Shown here: positions 8,899-17,604 of the stretch, one piece after another | How positions within the stretch are numbered: position 1 is the first letter of the stretch | Layout: every line of letters begins with the position of its first letter | NCBI GenBank assembly: GCA_029882395.1 | Contig: JAOUKT010000007.1 | Coordinates: 19,797-83,796, forward strand | Reading direction: 5' to 3' | DNA from: Gammaproteobacteria bacterium | GTDB lineage: Bacteria > Pseudomonadota > Gammaproteobacteria > SZUA-229 | Length of the DNA: 64,000 nt | Made by a program: the position numbers and the translations under genes | Notes under the pieces: model-generated | What the model saw: only the letters and a program-made list of their open reading frames with translations | The model's database searches: none | What the model was told of the DNA's origin: nothing

Positions 8899-8923
8899 TT
8901 AAAAACGCAGCCCGAAGGCTGCG
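8899..8923 (-). terminator. Terminator-like hairpin between guaB and guaA
   Basis: On the minus strand CGCAGCC/GGCTGCG forms a seven-pair stem with a TTCG tetraloop, followed by TTTTTAA. Its position within the guaB-guaA unit suggests partial termination that would lower guaA relative to guaB, or separate transcription of the two genes. Confidence 0.7.
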
Positions 8924-8941
8924 CTTACAAGCTGCAATTTT

Positions 8942-10405
8942 TTATGATTCGATACGGTAGTTTGGCGCTTCTTTGGTGATCGTCACATCATGTACATGTG
9001 ACTCACGCATACCTGCCGAAGAGACTTTAACGAATTCAGGTTTGCTGCGCATTTCTGTTATGTCTTTACAACCAACATAACCCATGCTCGAGCGCACTCC
9101 GCCCATTAACTGATGCACGATATTGACCATCAGGCCTTTGTAAGCCACCCGGCCCTCAATGCCTTCGGGCACTAATTTTTCTTCGCCATCTTTGTTGTCC
9201 TGAAAATAACGATCACTCGAACCCTGAGCCATTGCTCCTAATGAGCCCATGCCGCGATATGATTTATATGAACGCCCCTGAAACAGCTCGATTTCACCGG
9301 GAGCTTCTTCTGTACCGGCAAACATGCTGCCAACCATAATACTGTAAGCACCTGAAGCCAGTGCCTTGGCCATATCACCAGAAAAACGCACACCACCATC
9401 TGCTATTAATGGCACACCAGTGCCCTCCAGTGCCTGAGCGACGTTATCAATCGCTGAAATTTGTGGCACACCGACACCGGCTATAATTCGAGTAGTACAA
9501 ATCGAGCCAGGGCCAATACCTACTTTGACCGCATCAGCCCCTGCTGCAACCAGATCTAATGCCGCCTGGCCAGTCGCGATATTGCCGCCAATCACCTCTA
9601 CCTGTGGGAAATTTTCTTTAACCCATTTGACGCGATCAATAACGCCCTGTGAATGACCATGCGCTGTATCAACCACAATCACGTCAACGCTTTCAGCTAC
9701 CAGCGCAGCAACACGTTCTTCAGTATCCGCACCTGTACCCACAGCGGCACCGACCCGTAAACGCCCCTGATCATCTTTACAGGCATTGGGAAAATCATCG
9801 GATTTTTGAATATCCTTAACCGTAATCATGCCACGCAATGCAAACTGATCATTCACTACCAGGACTTTTTCAATGCGATGTTTGTGCAATAGCGCGGCCA
9901 CCTCTTCACGGCTGGCACCTTCAGAAACCGTCACCAGTTTATCTTTTGGTGTCATGATCGATGAAACATCATTATCCAGCTGGGTTTCAAAACGCATATC
10001 TCGACTGGTGACGATACCAACCAGTTCTTCGCCATCAACTACGGGCACACCTGAAATTTTGTATTCCTGAGTGATTGCCAGCACATCACGAATGGAAGCC
10101 GTTGAATCAATCGTGATAGGCTCGACAATGACCCCGCTTTCGTATTTCTTGACGTGACGAACTTCCGCTGCCTGCTGAGCCGGAGTCATATTTTTATGGA
10201 TAATGCCGACGCCACCTTCCTGAGCCAGTGCTATGGCCAGTCTGGATTCGGTTACCGTATCCATGGCAGCAGATAGCAGGGGGATGTTCATTCTAATCTT
10301 CTTCGTCAGCTGAGTACCCAAATCGACTTCTTTAGGTACGACTGTTGAGTGGGCTGGAATCAATAAAACATCGTCAAAGGTAAGAGCTTCCTGAACAATT
10401 CGCAT
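8942..10405 (-). CDS. guaB: IMP dehydrogenase
   Basis: NAD-dependent oxidation of IMP to XMP, the committed step to GMP. The (beta/alpha)8 barrel carries the catalytic Cys303 in GPGSICTTR, preceded by the [10 protein letters not shown] loop. Two CBS domains (about 93-200) are inserted in the usual place and normally bind regulatory nucleotides. The flap residues RGMGSLGAM are present. At 487 residues it matches the E. coli length of 488. The ATG at 10405 lies 32 nt below a TATAAT -10 box. Upstream in the same operon direction there is nothing; guaA is downstream. Confidence 0.98.
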   Translation of the reverse strand: MRIVQEALTFDDVLLIPAHSTVVPKEVDLGTQLTKKIRMNIPLLSAAMDTVTESRLAIALAQEGGVGIIHKNMTPAQQAAEVRHVKKYESGVIVEPITIDSTASIRDVLAITQEYKISGVPVVDGEELVGIVTSRDMRFETQLDNDVSSIMTPKDKLVTVSEGASREEVAALLHKHRIEKVLVVNDQFALRGMITVKDIQKSDDFPNACKDDQGRLRVGAAVGTGADTEERVAALVAESVDVIVVDTAHGHSQGVIDRVKWVKENFPQVEVIGGNIATGQAALDLVAAGADAVKVGIGPGSICTTRIIAGVGVPQISAIDNVAQALEGTGVPLIADGGVRFSGDMAKALASGAYSIMVGSMFAGTEEAPGEIELFQGRSYKSYRGMGSLGAMAQGSSDRYFQDNKDGEEKLVPEGIEGRVAYKGLMVNIVHQLMGGVRSSMGYVGCKDITEMRSKPEFVKVSSAGMRESHVHDVTITKEAPNYRIES

Positions 10406-10436
10406 GGCTATCCCGGGTATATTATAAAATCCTTTA

Positions 10437-10465
10437 ATTATAGAATTAAGCTGATGAAAGGTAAA
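10437..10465 (-). promoter_or_regulatory. Sigma-70-like promoter of guaB
   Basis: On the minus strand TTTACC (10465-10460), 17 nt, then TATAAT (10442-10437). The -10 box is a perfect match, the -35 box 4 of 6. No clear PurR-type operator is visible. Confidence 0.5.
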
Positions 10466-10628
10466 CGATAAAAAATGATTTTACTTTCCAGTCAAGTTCG
10501 TTAGAATCATGTAGCCGAATATTTTAAGAATATAAAAAACGGCGTTTAAGAAAGGCAAGGTTAATTAATAACTTATTAAGTTCTAATAATGCCGAATTAT
10601 TACAAAAACCAGTATGTGAGGAGTTCAA

Positions 10629-10994
10629 ATGATTCAGAAAGCTACGTTAGCTGGTATCATCTTAGCAGGCCTAGTAGGCCTTAGCGGCTGCACAGTCGCA
10701 AAAGTTGGCAAATATAATGCTGATGAAGATGGCTACAAAATGGCACTGGCAGATACTACTGCCCTTGTAGATAAAGCAAAAAAAGCAGGCGCAGAATGGC
10801 GTGACATTCGCTGGCCTAGTGCTAAGAAAGAGAAAAATGCTAAAAAGCATGCCAAAACCTTATTTGGTAAAGCATCTGCTGCAGCAAAAGACGGCGATTA
10901 TGAAGTCGCGATCAAACTGCTGAACAAAGCAGCTAAACATGCCGAACTCGGCTTGCAAGTCGCTGCCACTCAGAAAAATGCTGGCCCTCATTAA
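10629..10994 (+). CDS. Small lipoprotein resembling SoxXA-binding proteins
   Basis: A 121-residue secreted lipoprotein: signal peptide 1-20 and lipobox LSGC with Cys21 as the lipidated residue. The mature part is alanine/lysine-rich and helical, with AGAEWRDIRW near 54-63 and a closing stretch AIKLLNKAAKHAELGLQ that recalls the SoxXA-binding (SAXB/SoxK) family, whose members end in NAGP as this one nearly does (KNAGPH). That assignment rests on remembered family features only and no sox gene is nearby, so the function is open. A strong GAGGAG ribosome site precedes the ATG. It is a single-gene unit ended by a strong terminator, suggesting high expression. Confidence 0.7.
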   Translation: MIQKATLAGIILAGLVGLSGCTVAKVGKYNADEDGYKMALADTTALVDKAKKAGAEWRDIRWPSAKKEKNAKKHAKTLFGKASAAAKDGDYEVAIKLLNKAAKHAELGLQVAATQKNAGPH

Positions 10995-11012
10995 TTGAGA
11001 CCGTAATTTTCT

Positions 11013-11043
11013 AAAAAAAAGCCGGGCTTGCCCGGCTTTTTTT
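11013..11043 (+). terminator. Rho-independent terminator after the lipoprotein gene
   Basis: GCCGGG/CCCGGC stem (11021-11036) with a CTTG loop, flanked by A8 and T7. It lies directly before the xseA leader. Confidence 0.93.
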
Positions 11044-11096
11044 ATGCCATCCGCTATATACTAAGCCTCAAGTCCAATTCTGTTTAAACCCTACTC

Positions 11097-12467
11097 ATGT
11101 CACTGATAACCGAAGACCGCACGCCTCTGAGCATTAGCCAGCTCAATACCATGGTTAAAGAACTGCTGGAGAACAATTTACCGCCATTATGGGTTGAAGG
11201 TGAAATTTCAAATTTTGCCAAACCCGCTTCCGGTCATATGTATTTCAGCCTTAAAGATTCAAACTGCCAGGTTCGTTCAGTTATGTTTCGTAACCGCAAT
11301 ATGCTGCTGGATTTCAAACCAGAAAATGGCAGCCAGGTATTAGCCAAGGTCAAGATTGGTTTTTATGAAGCACGCGGTGAGTTTCAGCTCATTGTTGAGC
11401 GACTTGAAGAGGCCGGAGATGGCCAGCTACAACAACAATTTGAACGTTTGAAGAAAAAACTCGCTGCAGAAGGCCTGTTTGACAGCGAGCATAAACAAGA
11501 GTTACCCGCATTACCCCATCATATTGGCGTCATTACCTCACCCACTGGGGCCGCTATTCGTGATGTTTTGAGTGTATTAAAAAGGCGTTTCCCGGCTATT
11601 CCTGTGACCCTCTATCCGGTGCCTGTGCAGGGAGACCGTGCCGCAGCACTGATCGCTGAAATGATTCGCAAGGCTGAGCGGCATGATCAGTGCGATGTTT
11701 TATTGCTGGTACGTGGCGGTGGCTCACTGGAGGACTTATGGGCCTTTAATGAAGAAGTTGTCAGCCGGGCAATATTTGACTGCCGCATACCGATAGTCAG
11801 CGGCGTGGGACACGAAGTTGATATCACTATTGCTGATTTTGCCGCTGACGTTAGGGCCGCGACCCCCAGCGCTGCAGCTGAACTGGTTGCGCCGGATCAG
11901 TTTAGCTATCTGCAAAGTTATGACTATTACAGCCTTCGTCTGCAACAATTAATGACCGAGCAACTGGCTCAACATAAACAGACATTAAACTGGCTTCATA
12001 CCCGCCTTAAACAACAACACCCACAAAACCAGCTGGCCCAGTTTGAAAGTCAACGACGCAATCTGAGCAAACGCCTGCTGAGCCACTGGAAAAACCAGAT
12101 CTTTGTTAAAAAATCAGCGCTAGCATTCAGGCTCTTTCAATTACAGCAACACTCACCGCAGCGACTAAGGTTAAGCCGGCAGCAGCAGTTAGACCGGCTC
12201 ATAAGGCGGCTGAAACAAAGCGCTTTCGATCTGCATCAAAGCCGGCAACAACAGCTGGCTTCCCATGCCCGCACTTTAAATGCGCTCAGTCCATTACAAA
12301 CCTTAGGCCGCGGCTATGCTATCGTCAACAAAGAACACTCGACCGACAACATTACTTCAAGCCGGCAACTAAATATTGATGATATTCTTAAAATCCGCTT
12401 ACATTCAGGCTCTGTGCGATCAAAGGTAATTGAATTACTTGCTGAACCCAAAACCGATAATTCATGA
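11097..12467 (+). CDS. xseA: Exodeoxyribonuclease VII large subunit
   Basis: Catalytic subunit of exonuclease VII, which cuts single-stranded DNA into short oligonucleotides together with several XseB subunits. The 456 residues show an N-terminal OB fold (about 10-105, with LWVEGEISNFAKPASGHMYF), the nuclease core with GVITSPTGAAIRD and LLVRGGGSLEDLWAFNEE, and GVGHEVDITIADFAAD. A long glutamine/arginine-rich coiled coil (about 275-400) precedes the conserved LGRGYAIV close. xseB is not adjacent in this window. It starts with ATG 54 nt after the lipoprotein terminator and is followed by dksA on the same strand. Confidence 0.96.
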   Translation: MSLITEDRTPLSISQLNTMVKELLENNLPPLWVEGEISNFAKPASGHMYFSLKDSNCQVRSVMFRNRNMLLDFKPENGSQVLAKVKIGFYEARGEFQLIVERLEEAGDGQLQQQFERLKKKLAAEGLFDSEHKQELPALPHHIGVITSPTGAAIRDVLSVLKRRFPAIPVTLYPVPVQGDRAAALIAEMIRKAERHDQCDVLLLVRGGGSLEDLWAFNEEVVSRAIFDCRIPIVSGVGHEVDITIADFAADVRAATPSAAAELVAPDQFSYLQSYDYYSLRLQQLMTEQLAQHKQTLNWLHTRLKQQHPQNQLAQFESQRRNLSKRLLSHWKNQIFVKKSALAFRLFQLQQHSPQRLRLSRQQQLDRLIRRLKQSAFDLHQSRQQQLASHARTLNALSPLQTLGRGYAIVNKEHSTDNITSSRQLNIDDILKIRLHSGSVRSKVIELLAEPKTDNS

Positions 12468-12601
12468 TAATTTTAAGCGGTTTTATAGCCAAAAACATGT
12501 TACCTTTATGACTGAATATAATAAAAAAACTTGCACAAAGCGCGAAAATTTGTTAAAAACACGCGCTTCATTATTGACATAGCTAGCACGGAGTACCCCC
12601 A

Positions 12602-13033
12602 ATGGCTGACAATTCGTCGTATCGCCTCAATTCTATCGAGCCTTATAAGGAAAAGAAGGGCGAGGAATACATGAATGATAATCAGGTTGAGCATTTCACG
12701 ATGATTCTTAATGCCTGGAAGGATGAATTAATGCATGAGGTTGACCGCACTGTTGACCACATGAAAGATGATGCCGCTAATTTCCCGGACCCTGCTGATC
12801 GCGCTTCTCAGGAAGAAGAGTTCAGTCTGGAACTGAGAACAAGAGACCGTGAACGCAAGCTGATCAAGAAAATTGACAAGACACTGGAAGAAATCAGTAG
12901 CGGTGATTATGGCTACTGTGAAACCTGTGGTGTCGAGATTGGCATACGCCGGCTTGAAGCCCGACCTACCGCCACTCAGTGCATCGATTGCAAGAGCCTC
13001 GATGAAATTCGCGAAAAGCAACTCAAAGGTTAA
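12602..13033 (+). CDS. dksA: RNA polymerase-binding transcription factor DksA
   Basis: Enters the RNA polymerase secondary channel and, with ppGpp, represses stable-RNA promoters and activates amino acid genes. The 143 residues have the coiled-coil domain with the tip motif DPADRAS (Asp63 and Asp66) and the zinc finger Cys106, Cys109, Cys127, Cys130. The ATG at 12602 is supported by GGAG eight bases upstream; an internal Met at residue 24 would remove the N-terminal helix. The upstream 134 nt contain a TTGACA at about 12575 with no matching -10, so the promoter was not fixed. A terminator follows at once and gluQ lies downstream, as in many gammaproteobacteria. Confidence 0.97.
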   Translation: MADNSSYRLNSIEPYKEKKGEEYMNDNQVEHFTMILNAWKDELMHEVDRTVDHMKDDAANFPDPADRASQEEEFSLELRTRDRERKLIKKIDKTLEEISSGDYGYCETCGVEIGIRRLEARPTATQCIDCKSLDEIREKQLKG

Positions 13034-13054
13034 CGGCAATGCTTCGCTGATATC

Positions 13055-13081
13055 AAAAAAGCCGATCTTTCGGCTTTTTTT
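13055..13081 (+). terminator. Terminator between dksA and gluQ
   Basis: GCCGA/TCGGC stem (13061-13074) with a TCTT loop, A6 before and T7 after. The T tract ends only five nucleotides before the gluQ start codon. Confidence 0.9.
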
Positions 13082-13086
13082 ATGCC

Positions 13087-14010
13087 ATGAACACAACTAA
13101 ATCAGTTTACAAGGGCCGCTTCGCTCCCTCACCTACCGGCGCATTACATTTCGGCTCACTCATCGCTGCTGTAAGCAGTTACCTGCAGGCAAAGTCTCAA
13201 CAGGGCCAGTGGCTGATAAGAATTGAAGATGTCGATAAAACCCGGGAAATACCCGGCTCTGCTGAACATATACTCTCTACTCTCGACAGCCTTGGATTTG
13301 AATGGGACGATACGGTCATCTACCAAAGCCAGCAAACCGAGCTGTATGAATATTATCTACACACATTAATCAGCAAAGGCCTGGTATACGCCTGCGATTG
13401 CAGCCGTAGCAAGTTAAAACAAAGTGCCACTAAAGCGGGTATTTACCCTGGCTATTGCCGTGATAAAAAGCGCTCTCTAACTAGCCCTTACGCCCTCAGA
13501 TGCCAGGTCTCTTCAGACACCGTGAACATTAACGATCAGATTCAGGGAGCCTTATGCGTCAATTTGGCGGATAACTGCGGTGACTTTGTTATAAAACGAC
13601 GAGACCAGTTTTTTGCCTATCAACTGGCCGTGGTAGCCGACGATCACAGCCAGGGTATTACCGATATCATTAGAGGTGCTGATTTACTGCCATCGACACC
13701 GATACAAATTTATCTGCAACAGCAGCTTGAGTTCTCGACACCTCACTACGGCCACATTCCCGTGGCGATGCACGCGCATGGTCAGAAGCTTAGCAAGTCT
13801 CATCAGGATCTTTCCCTGCATGAGCATGACGCCGTTGAAACCTTGCATCAGGCACTGTTATTTTTAGACCAGTCTCCGCCAGAGGATCTGGCTCACAGCT
13901 CACAAAGCGAATTCTGGCAATGGGCCATACAAAACTGGGATATTAAGCGCATTTCTCGGCAACGCGAAAAAGTATTTGCTCTGGATCTATCATTGGGCGG
14001 TACGTTATAA
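13087..14010 (+). CDS. gluQ: Glutamyl-Q tRNA(Asp) synthetase
   Basis: Attaches glutamate to the queuosine base at position 34 of tRNA-Asp. It is a truncated GluRS: 307 residues with the Rossmann catalytic domain but no anticodon-binding domain. The HIGH-like motif is HFGS (21-24, within SPTGALHFGS), the KMSKS-like motif is KLSKS (234-238), and the zinc site is Cys103, Cys105, Tyr120 and Cys124. No ribosome site is visible because the start lies directly after the dksA terminator tail. Related arrangements in enterobacteria are reported to limit gluQ expression through that terminator. acs follows after 98 nt. Confidence 0.95.
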   Translation: MNTTKSVYKGRFAPSPTGALHFGSLIAAVSSYLQAKSQQGQWLIRIEDVDKTREIPGSAEHILSTLDSLGFEWDDTVIYQSQQTELYEYYLHTLISKGLVYACDCSRSKLKQSATKAGIYPGYCRDKKRSLTSPYALRCQVSSDTVNINDQIQGALCVNLADNCGDFVIKRRDQFFAYQLAVVADDHSQGITDIIRGADLLPSTPIQIYLQQQLEFSTPHYGHIPVAMHAHGQKLSKSHQDLSLHEHDAVETLHQALLFLDQSPPEDLAHSSQSEFWQWAIQNWDIKRISRQREKVFALDLSLGGTL

Positions 14011-14108
14011 TTATGAATTATGAATTATAACCAACCATTGATGCTATCAGCATGACGCAGTATGCTTATAGCCTATTAATCCATGCTGTTCTAAGAGGAC
14101 TTCGTTAA

Positions 14109-16073
14109 ATGAGCTCAAACAATATTGAATCGGTTTTAATCGAAAATCGTCAATTTCCACCTAATGATGAATTTGCTAAGAATGCACGTATTAATGCTGA
14201 AAAGCTAGCAGCACTTCACCATCATGCCGAAACAGATTACACCGGTTTTTGGGCCCAGCAAGCCAATGAAATGCTCGACTGGCACAAACCTTTTTCCAAT
14301 GTGTTAGACGAATCAAACGCCCCTCTTTACAGCTGGTTCAATGACGGTGAAATTAACGTCTCCTATAACTGCATAGACCGTCATCTGGCCGACAAAGCAG
14401 ACAAGAACGCCATTATTTTTGAAGGCGAACAGGGCGACACTAGCTTCATCACCTATAAAGACTTGCACCAGCGTGTTTCCTCTTTTGCTAACGCACTTAA
14501 AGCCAAAGGCATTAAGTCGGGTGATCGTGTCGTTATCTATATGCCAATGACGCCTGAGGCGGTGATCGCGATGCAAGCCTGTGCTCGTATCGGTGCCATT
14601 CATTCTGTCGTTTTTGGCGGCTTCTCAGCTGACTCACTGCGTGATCGTATCAATGATGCCGGCGCAAAAATGCTTATCACCGCAGATGGCGGCCAGCGTG
14701 GGGGTAAAATTGTTGAATTAAAGTCAGCCGCTGACAAGGCACTGGCAGGTGGCTGCCCGAGCATCGAGAATGTGATTGTTTACCAGCGCACCCAACATGA
14801 TATTCCCATGCAGGCCGGTCGTGATAGCTGGTGGCATGATGCTGTTGCAAACCAAAGCGATGACTGTGAGCCTGAATGGGTTAATGCCGAACACCCTCTC
14901 TTCTTGCTTTATACATCCGGCTCCACCGGCAAACCCAAAGGCATCCAGCACTCCAGTGCCGGTTATCTTTTAGGTGCCGCTATGACCAATAGCTGGGTAT
15001 TTGATTTAAAAGATGATGATGTTTTCTGGTGCACCGCCGATGTTGGCTGGATCACCGGCCACACTTATGTCGCCTACGGGCCCTTAGCAGTTGGTAGCAC
15101 CATCGTGATCTACGAAGGCGCTCCTACTGTACCCGATGCCGGGCGTTTCTGGAAAATGATCGAAGATCATAAGGTGACGGTATTTTATACTGCCCCGACT
15201 GCCATCCGCGCCCTCATGAAACTCGGCGACAGCTACCCAAATGCCTATGATTTGTCATCATTGCGCTTACTGGGCACCGTCGGTGAGCCAATAAACCCGG
15301 AAGCCTGGATCTGGTACCACAAAGTCATTGGTAAAGAAAAATGCCCGATTGTTGATACCTGGTGGCAAACTGAAACCGGCAGCAACATGATAGCGCCAAT
15401 TCCGGGCGTCATTGCCACCAAACCAGGCTCTTGCACCAAAGCTTTACCCGGTATCATTGCTGACGTGGTTGATGATGACGGCAACAGCATCACAGAAGCC
15501 AATCGAGGCGGTTACCTGGTGATCAGAAAACCCTTCCCCTCAATGCTGAGAACGATCTGGGGTGATGATCAGCGGTATAAAGATACGTATTACCCCAAGT
15601 TCGATGGCCGTTTCTATCTTGCCGGTGACAGCGCCCGTAAAGACGCGGATGGCTACTTCTGGATTATGGGCCGAATTGATGATGTGTTAAACGTTTCAGG
15701 CCACCGCCTCGGCACCATGGAAATTGAATCGGCATTGGCTGCGCATGAACTGGTCGCCGAAGCCGCTGTTGTCGGTAAGCCACATGAGGTCAAAGGTGAG
15801 TCCATCTTTGCCTATGTTGTGCTCAAAGGCGAGCGCCCGGCTGGCGGAGTGGATGAAGAGCTGACAAAAACATTGCGCAACTGGGTGGGTGAGCAGATAG
15901 GTGCGATTGCCAAGCCAGATGAAATCAGGTACTCGGATAACCTGCCTAAAACACGTTCTGGAAAAATCATGCGCCGTCTGCTACGCACAATCGCAAACGG
16001 TGAAGAGATCACTTCCGACACTTCCACGCTGGAAAACGAATCAATCCTTGATCAACTTCAGGGTAAAGCCTAA
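14109..16073 (+). CDS. acs: Acetyl-CoA synthetase
   Basis: AMP-forming ligase that activates acetate to acetyl-CoA. The 654 residues match the family length. Visible motifs are the A3 loop [11 protein letters not shown] (268-278), the acetyl-pocket element TWWQTETG, and the A10 motif [11 protein letters not shown] with catalytic Lys619, the residue that is reversibly acetylated in Acs. Propionyl-CoA synthetase is the nearest alternative but is usually shorter and has a different pocket. The ATG has AGAGGA nine bases upstream. The exosortase gene starts six bases after the stop, so acs and the PEP-CTERM genes may share a transcript. Confidence 0.95.
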   Translation: MSSNNIESVLIENRQFPPNDEFAKNARINAEKLAALHHHAETDYTGFWAQQANEMLDWHKPFSNVLDESNAPLYSWFNDGEINVSYNCIDRHLADKADKNAIIFEGEQGDTSFITYKDLHQRVSSFANALKAKGIKSGDRVVIYMPMTPEAVIAMQACARIGAIHSVVFGGFSADSLRDRINDAGAKMLITADGGQRGGKIVELKSAADKALAGGCPSIENVIVYQRTQHDIPMQAGRDSWWHDAVANQSDDCEPEWVNAEHPLFLLYTSGSTGKPKGIQHSSAGYLLGAAMTNSWVFDLKDDDVFWCTADVGWITGHTYVAYGPLAVGSTIVIYEGAPTVPDAGRFWKMIEDHKVTVFYTAPTAIRALMKLGDSYPNAYDLSSLRLLGTVGEPINPEAWIWYHKVIGKEKCPIVDTWWQTETGSNMIAPIPGVIATKPGSCTKALPGIIADVVDDDGNSITEANRGGYLVIRKPFPSMLRTIWGDDQRYKDTYYPKFDGRFYLAGDSARKDADGYFWIMGRIDDVLNVSGHRLGTMEIESALAAHELVAEAAVVGKPHEVKGESIFAYVVLKGERPAGGVDEELTKTLRNWVGEQIGAIAKPDEIRYSDNLPKTRSGKIMRRLLRTIANGEEITSDTSTLENESILDQLQGKA

Positions 16074-16079
16074 AAACAG

Positions 16080-17591
16080 ATGATTAACAATATGAAAAAG
16101 GACTTTCAAGTAACGATACCTGCACCCCCGATTCAAATCGGGGCAGGTATATTTTTACTTTTCCTTGCGTTTTACTGGAAGAGCATTATTGAACTGGTCG
16201 ATCTCTGGAACAGCAGCTCAACCTATTCCCATGGCTATTTAATCCCGCTGGTCACTCTTTATTTAATCATCAGTAAAAATAAATTGTTAATCAACACGCC
16301 GCTCAAACCCTCTCCTTTATTGTTAATACCCTTAGTTTTTACTTTATTGCTCTGGCTTTTTGCAACAATTACAGAAACCAAAACGATCGAATTAAGCCTG
16401 TTACCGCTTGTTTTTATTTTCACCTATACCAGCATCATAGGTTATAAGTCTTCTCTTTTAATAGCCACGGCATTGCTGTATTTGCTGCTGGCGGTACCCA
16501 TTTGGAACATCCTGATACCGACACTGCAAGACATGGCTGTGTTTTTCAACCAACACGCGCTTTCTTTAGCCGGCTTTCCTACCTATATCGAAAACACCAG
16601 TGTCACTATACCCGCGGGCACATTTGAAATTGAAGATGGTTGCAGTGGCATAAGATACCTGGTGGTGTCGCTGGCTTTGGGTAGTTTATTTTCTTTAATG
16701 AATTACAAAAGCCTAAAGCCTGCGCTGATTCTTTTAGTTTTATCGTTTGTCTTCCCCGTCATACTGAACTGGATTCGAATATACATTATTATTCTGATTG
16801 GCCACTTCAGTGAAATGCAAAGCCCACTGGTGACAAAACATCATACCTTTGGCTGGGTATTATACGGCATCAGTTTAATACCTTTTTATTTTATAGCGCA
16901 TAAATTATCCGCTTTTGAAACAAATACAACAGAAACCGAAGCAAACATCAGCCCTGAAGCCGCAAAGCAATATAGCACTTTATATTATGCGTTTTACATC
17001 ACACTGCCACTGGCATTTATGATTAGCCCGACATTTTTCTCCAGCTATTTAGCCACAAAAAACATTAAAACTGTCGGCCACATTACTGCTCCTTCTGCCG
17101 TATCCCCCTGGCTGGGCCCCATTCATTACAATAAATGGGCGCCAGGATATAAGAATGCCGGTATAAGTAGCAATACGATATACATCGGCAGTGACTCACA
17201 CCCCGAAATCGCCTTGCATCTTTATTATTATGGCAAAGAGTCTGCAGACAGCGAACTTATCAATGAGAACAATATAATAACAAAAGACGAATACATTAGT
17301 TCAGAGAAAGTTTTTCTATTCAAAGACCATAAAATCATTGAAAATATAGTCACGATTCCGGGCATACAAAGCCGCCTTGTTTGGTACTGGTACTATGTCA
17401 ACAATAAAAGCACCACCAGCCCCATTGAAAGTAAAATTTTACATGCACAAGAACTCATAACAGGAAAGGCAACATCTTCATTAATTGCTGTTAGCACAGA
17501 ATGTTTCAACCAGTGCAACAGAGAGCGGAGCGAACTGAAACTTTTTTTAGAAAAACATCACAGCAATATTACCGACACATTATCGATGTAA
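16080..17591 (+). CDS. xrtA: Exosortase A with C-terminal EpsI domain
   Basis: Membrane transpeptidase-like enzyme predicted to cut PEP-CTERM proteins at the cell surface. The 503 residues begin with about eight membrane segments (20-280). The catalytic triad is visible: Cys188 in EDGCSGIRYL, Arg233 in NWIRIY, and His254/His255 in KHHTFGW. After about residue 295 a membrane segment and a soluble EpsI (DUF3485) domain follow, the fused architecture typical of the XrtA subtype linked to exopolysaccharide loci. prsT follows after 13 nt. No PEP-CTERM substrate protein lies in the window. The codon pattern and A-rich composition look somewhat more AT-rich than the flanking acs gene. Confidence 0.93.
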   Translation: MINNMKKDFQVTIPAPPIQIGAGIFLLFLAFYWKSIIELVDLWNSSSTYSHGYLIPLVTLYLIISKNKLLINTPLKPSPLLLIPLVFTLLLWLFATITETKTIELSLLPLVFIFTYTSIIGYKSSLLIATALLYLLLAVPIWNILIPTLQDMAVFFNQHALSLAGFPTYIENTSVTIPAGTFEIEDGCSGIRYLVVSLALGSLFSLMNYKSLKPALILLVLSFVFPVILNWIRIYIIILIGHFSEMQSPLVTKHHTFGWVLYGISLIPFYFIAHKLSAFETNTTETEANISPEAAKQYSTLYYAFYITLPLAFMISPTFFSSYLATKNIKTVGHITAPSAVSPWLGPIHYNKWAPGYKNAGISSNTIYIGSDSHPEIALHLYYYGKESADSELINENNIITKDEYISSEKVFLFKDHKIIENIVTIPGIQSRLVWYWYYVNNKSTTSPIESKILHAQELITGKATSSLIAVSTECFNQCNRERSELKLFLEKHHSNITDTLSM

Positions 17592-17604
17592 AACAGGCAT
17601 TAAA

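Noticed and set aside
12575..12601. TTGACA just upstream of dksA as a -35 box
   Set aside because: A matching -10 would fall at or beyond the ATG and no TATAAT-like sequence is there.
14008..14032. Short ATTATGA tandem repeat between gluQ and acs
   Set aside because: Only three imperfect AT-rich units; no sign of a functional repeat or CRISPR.
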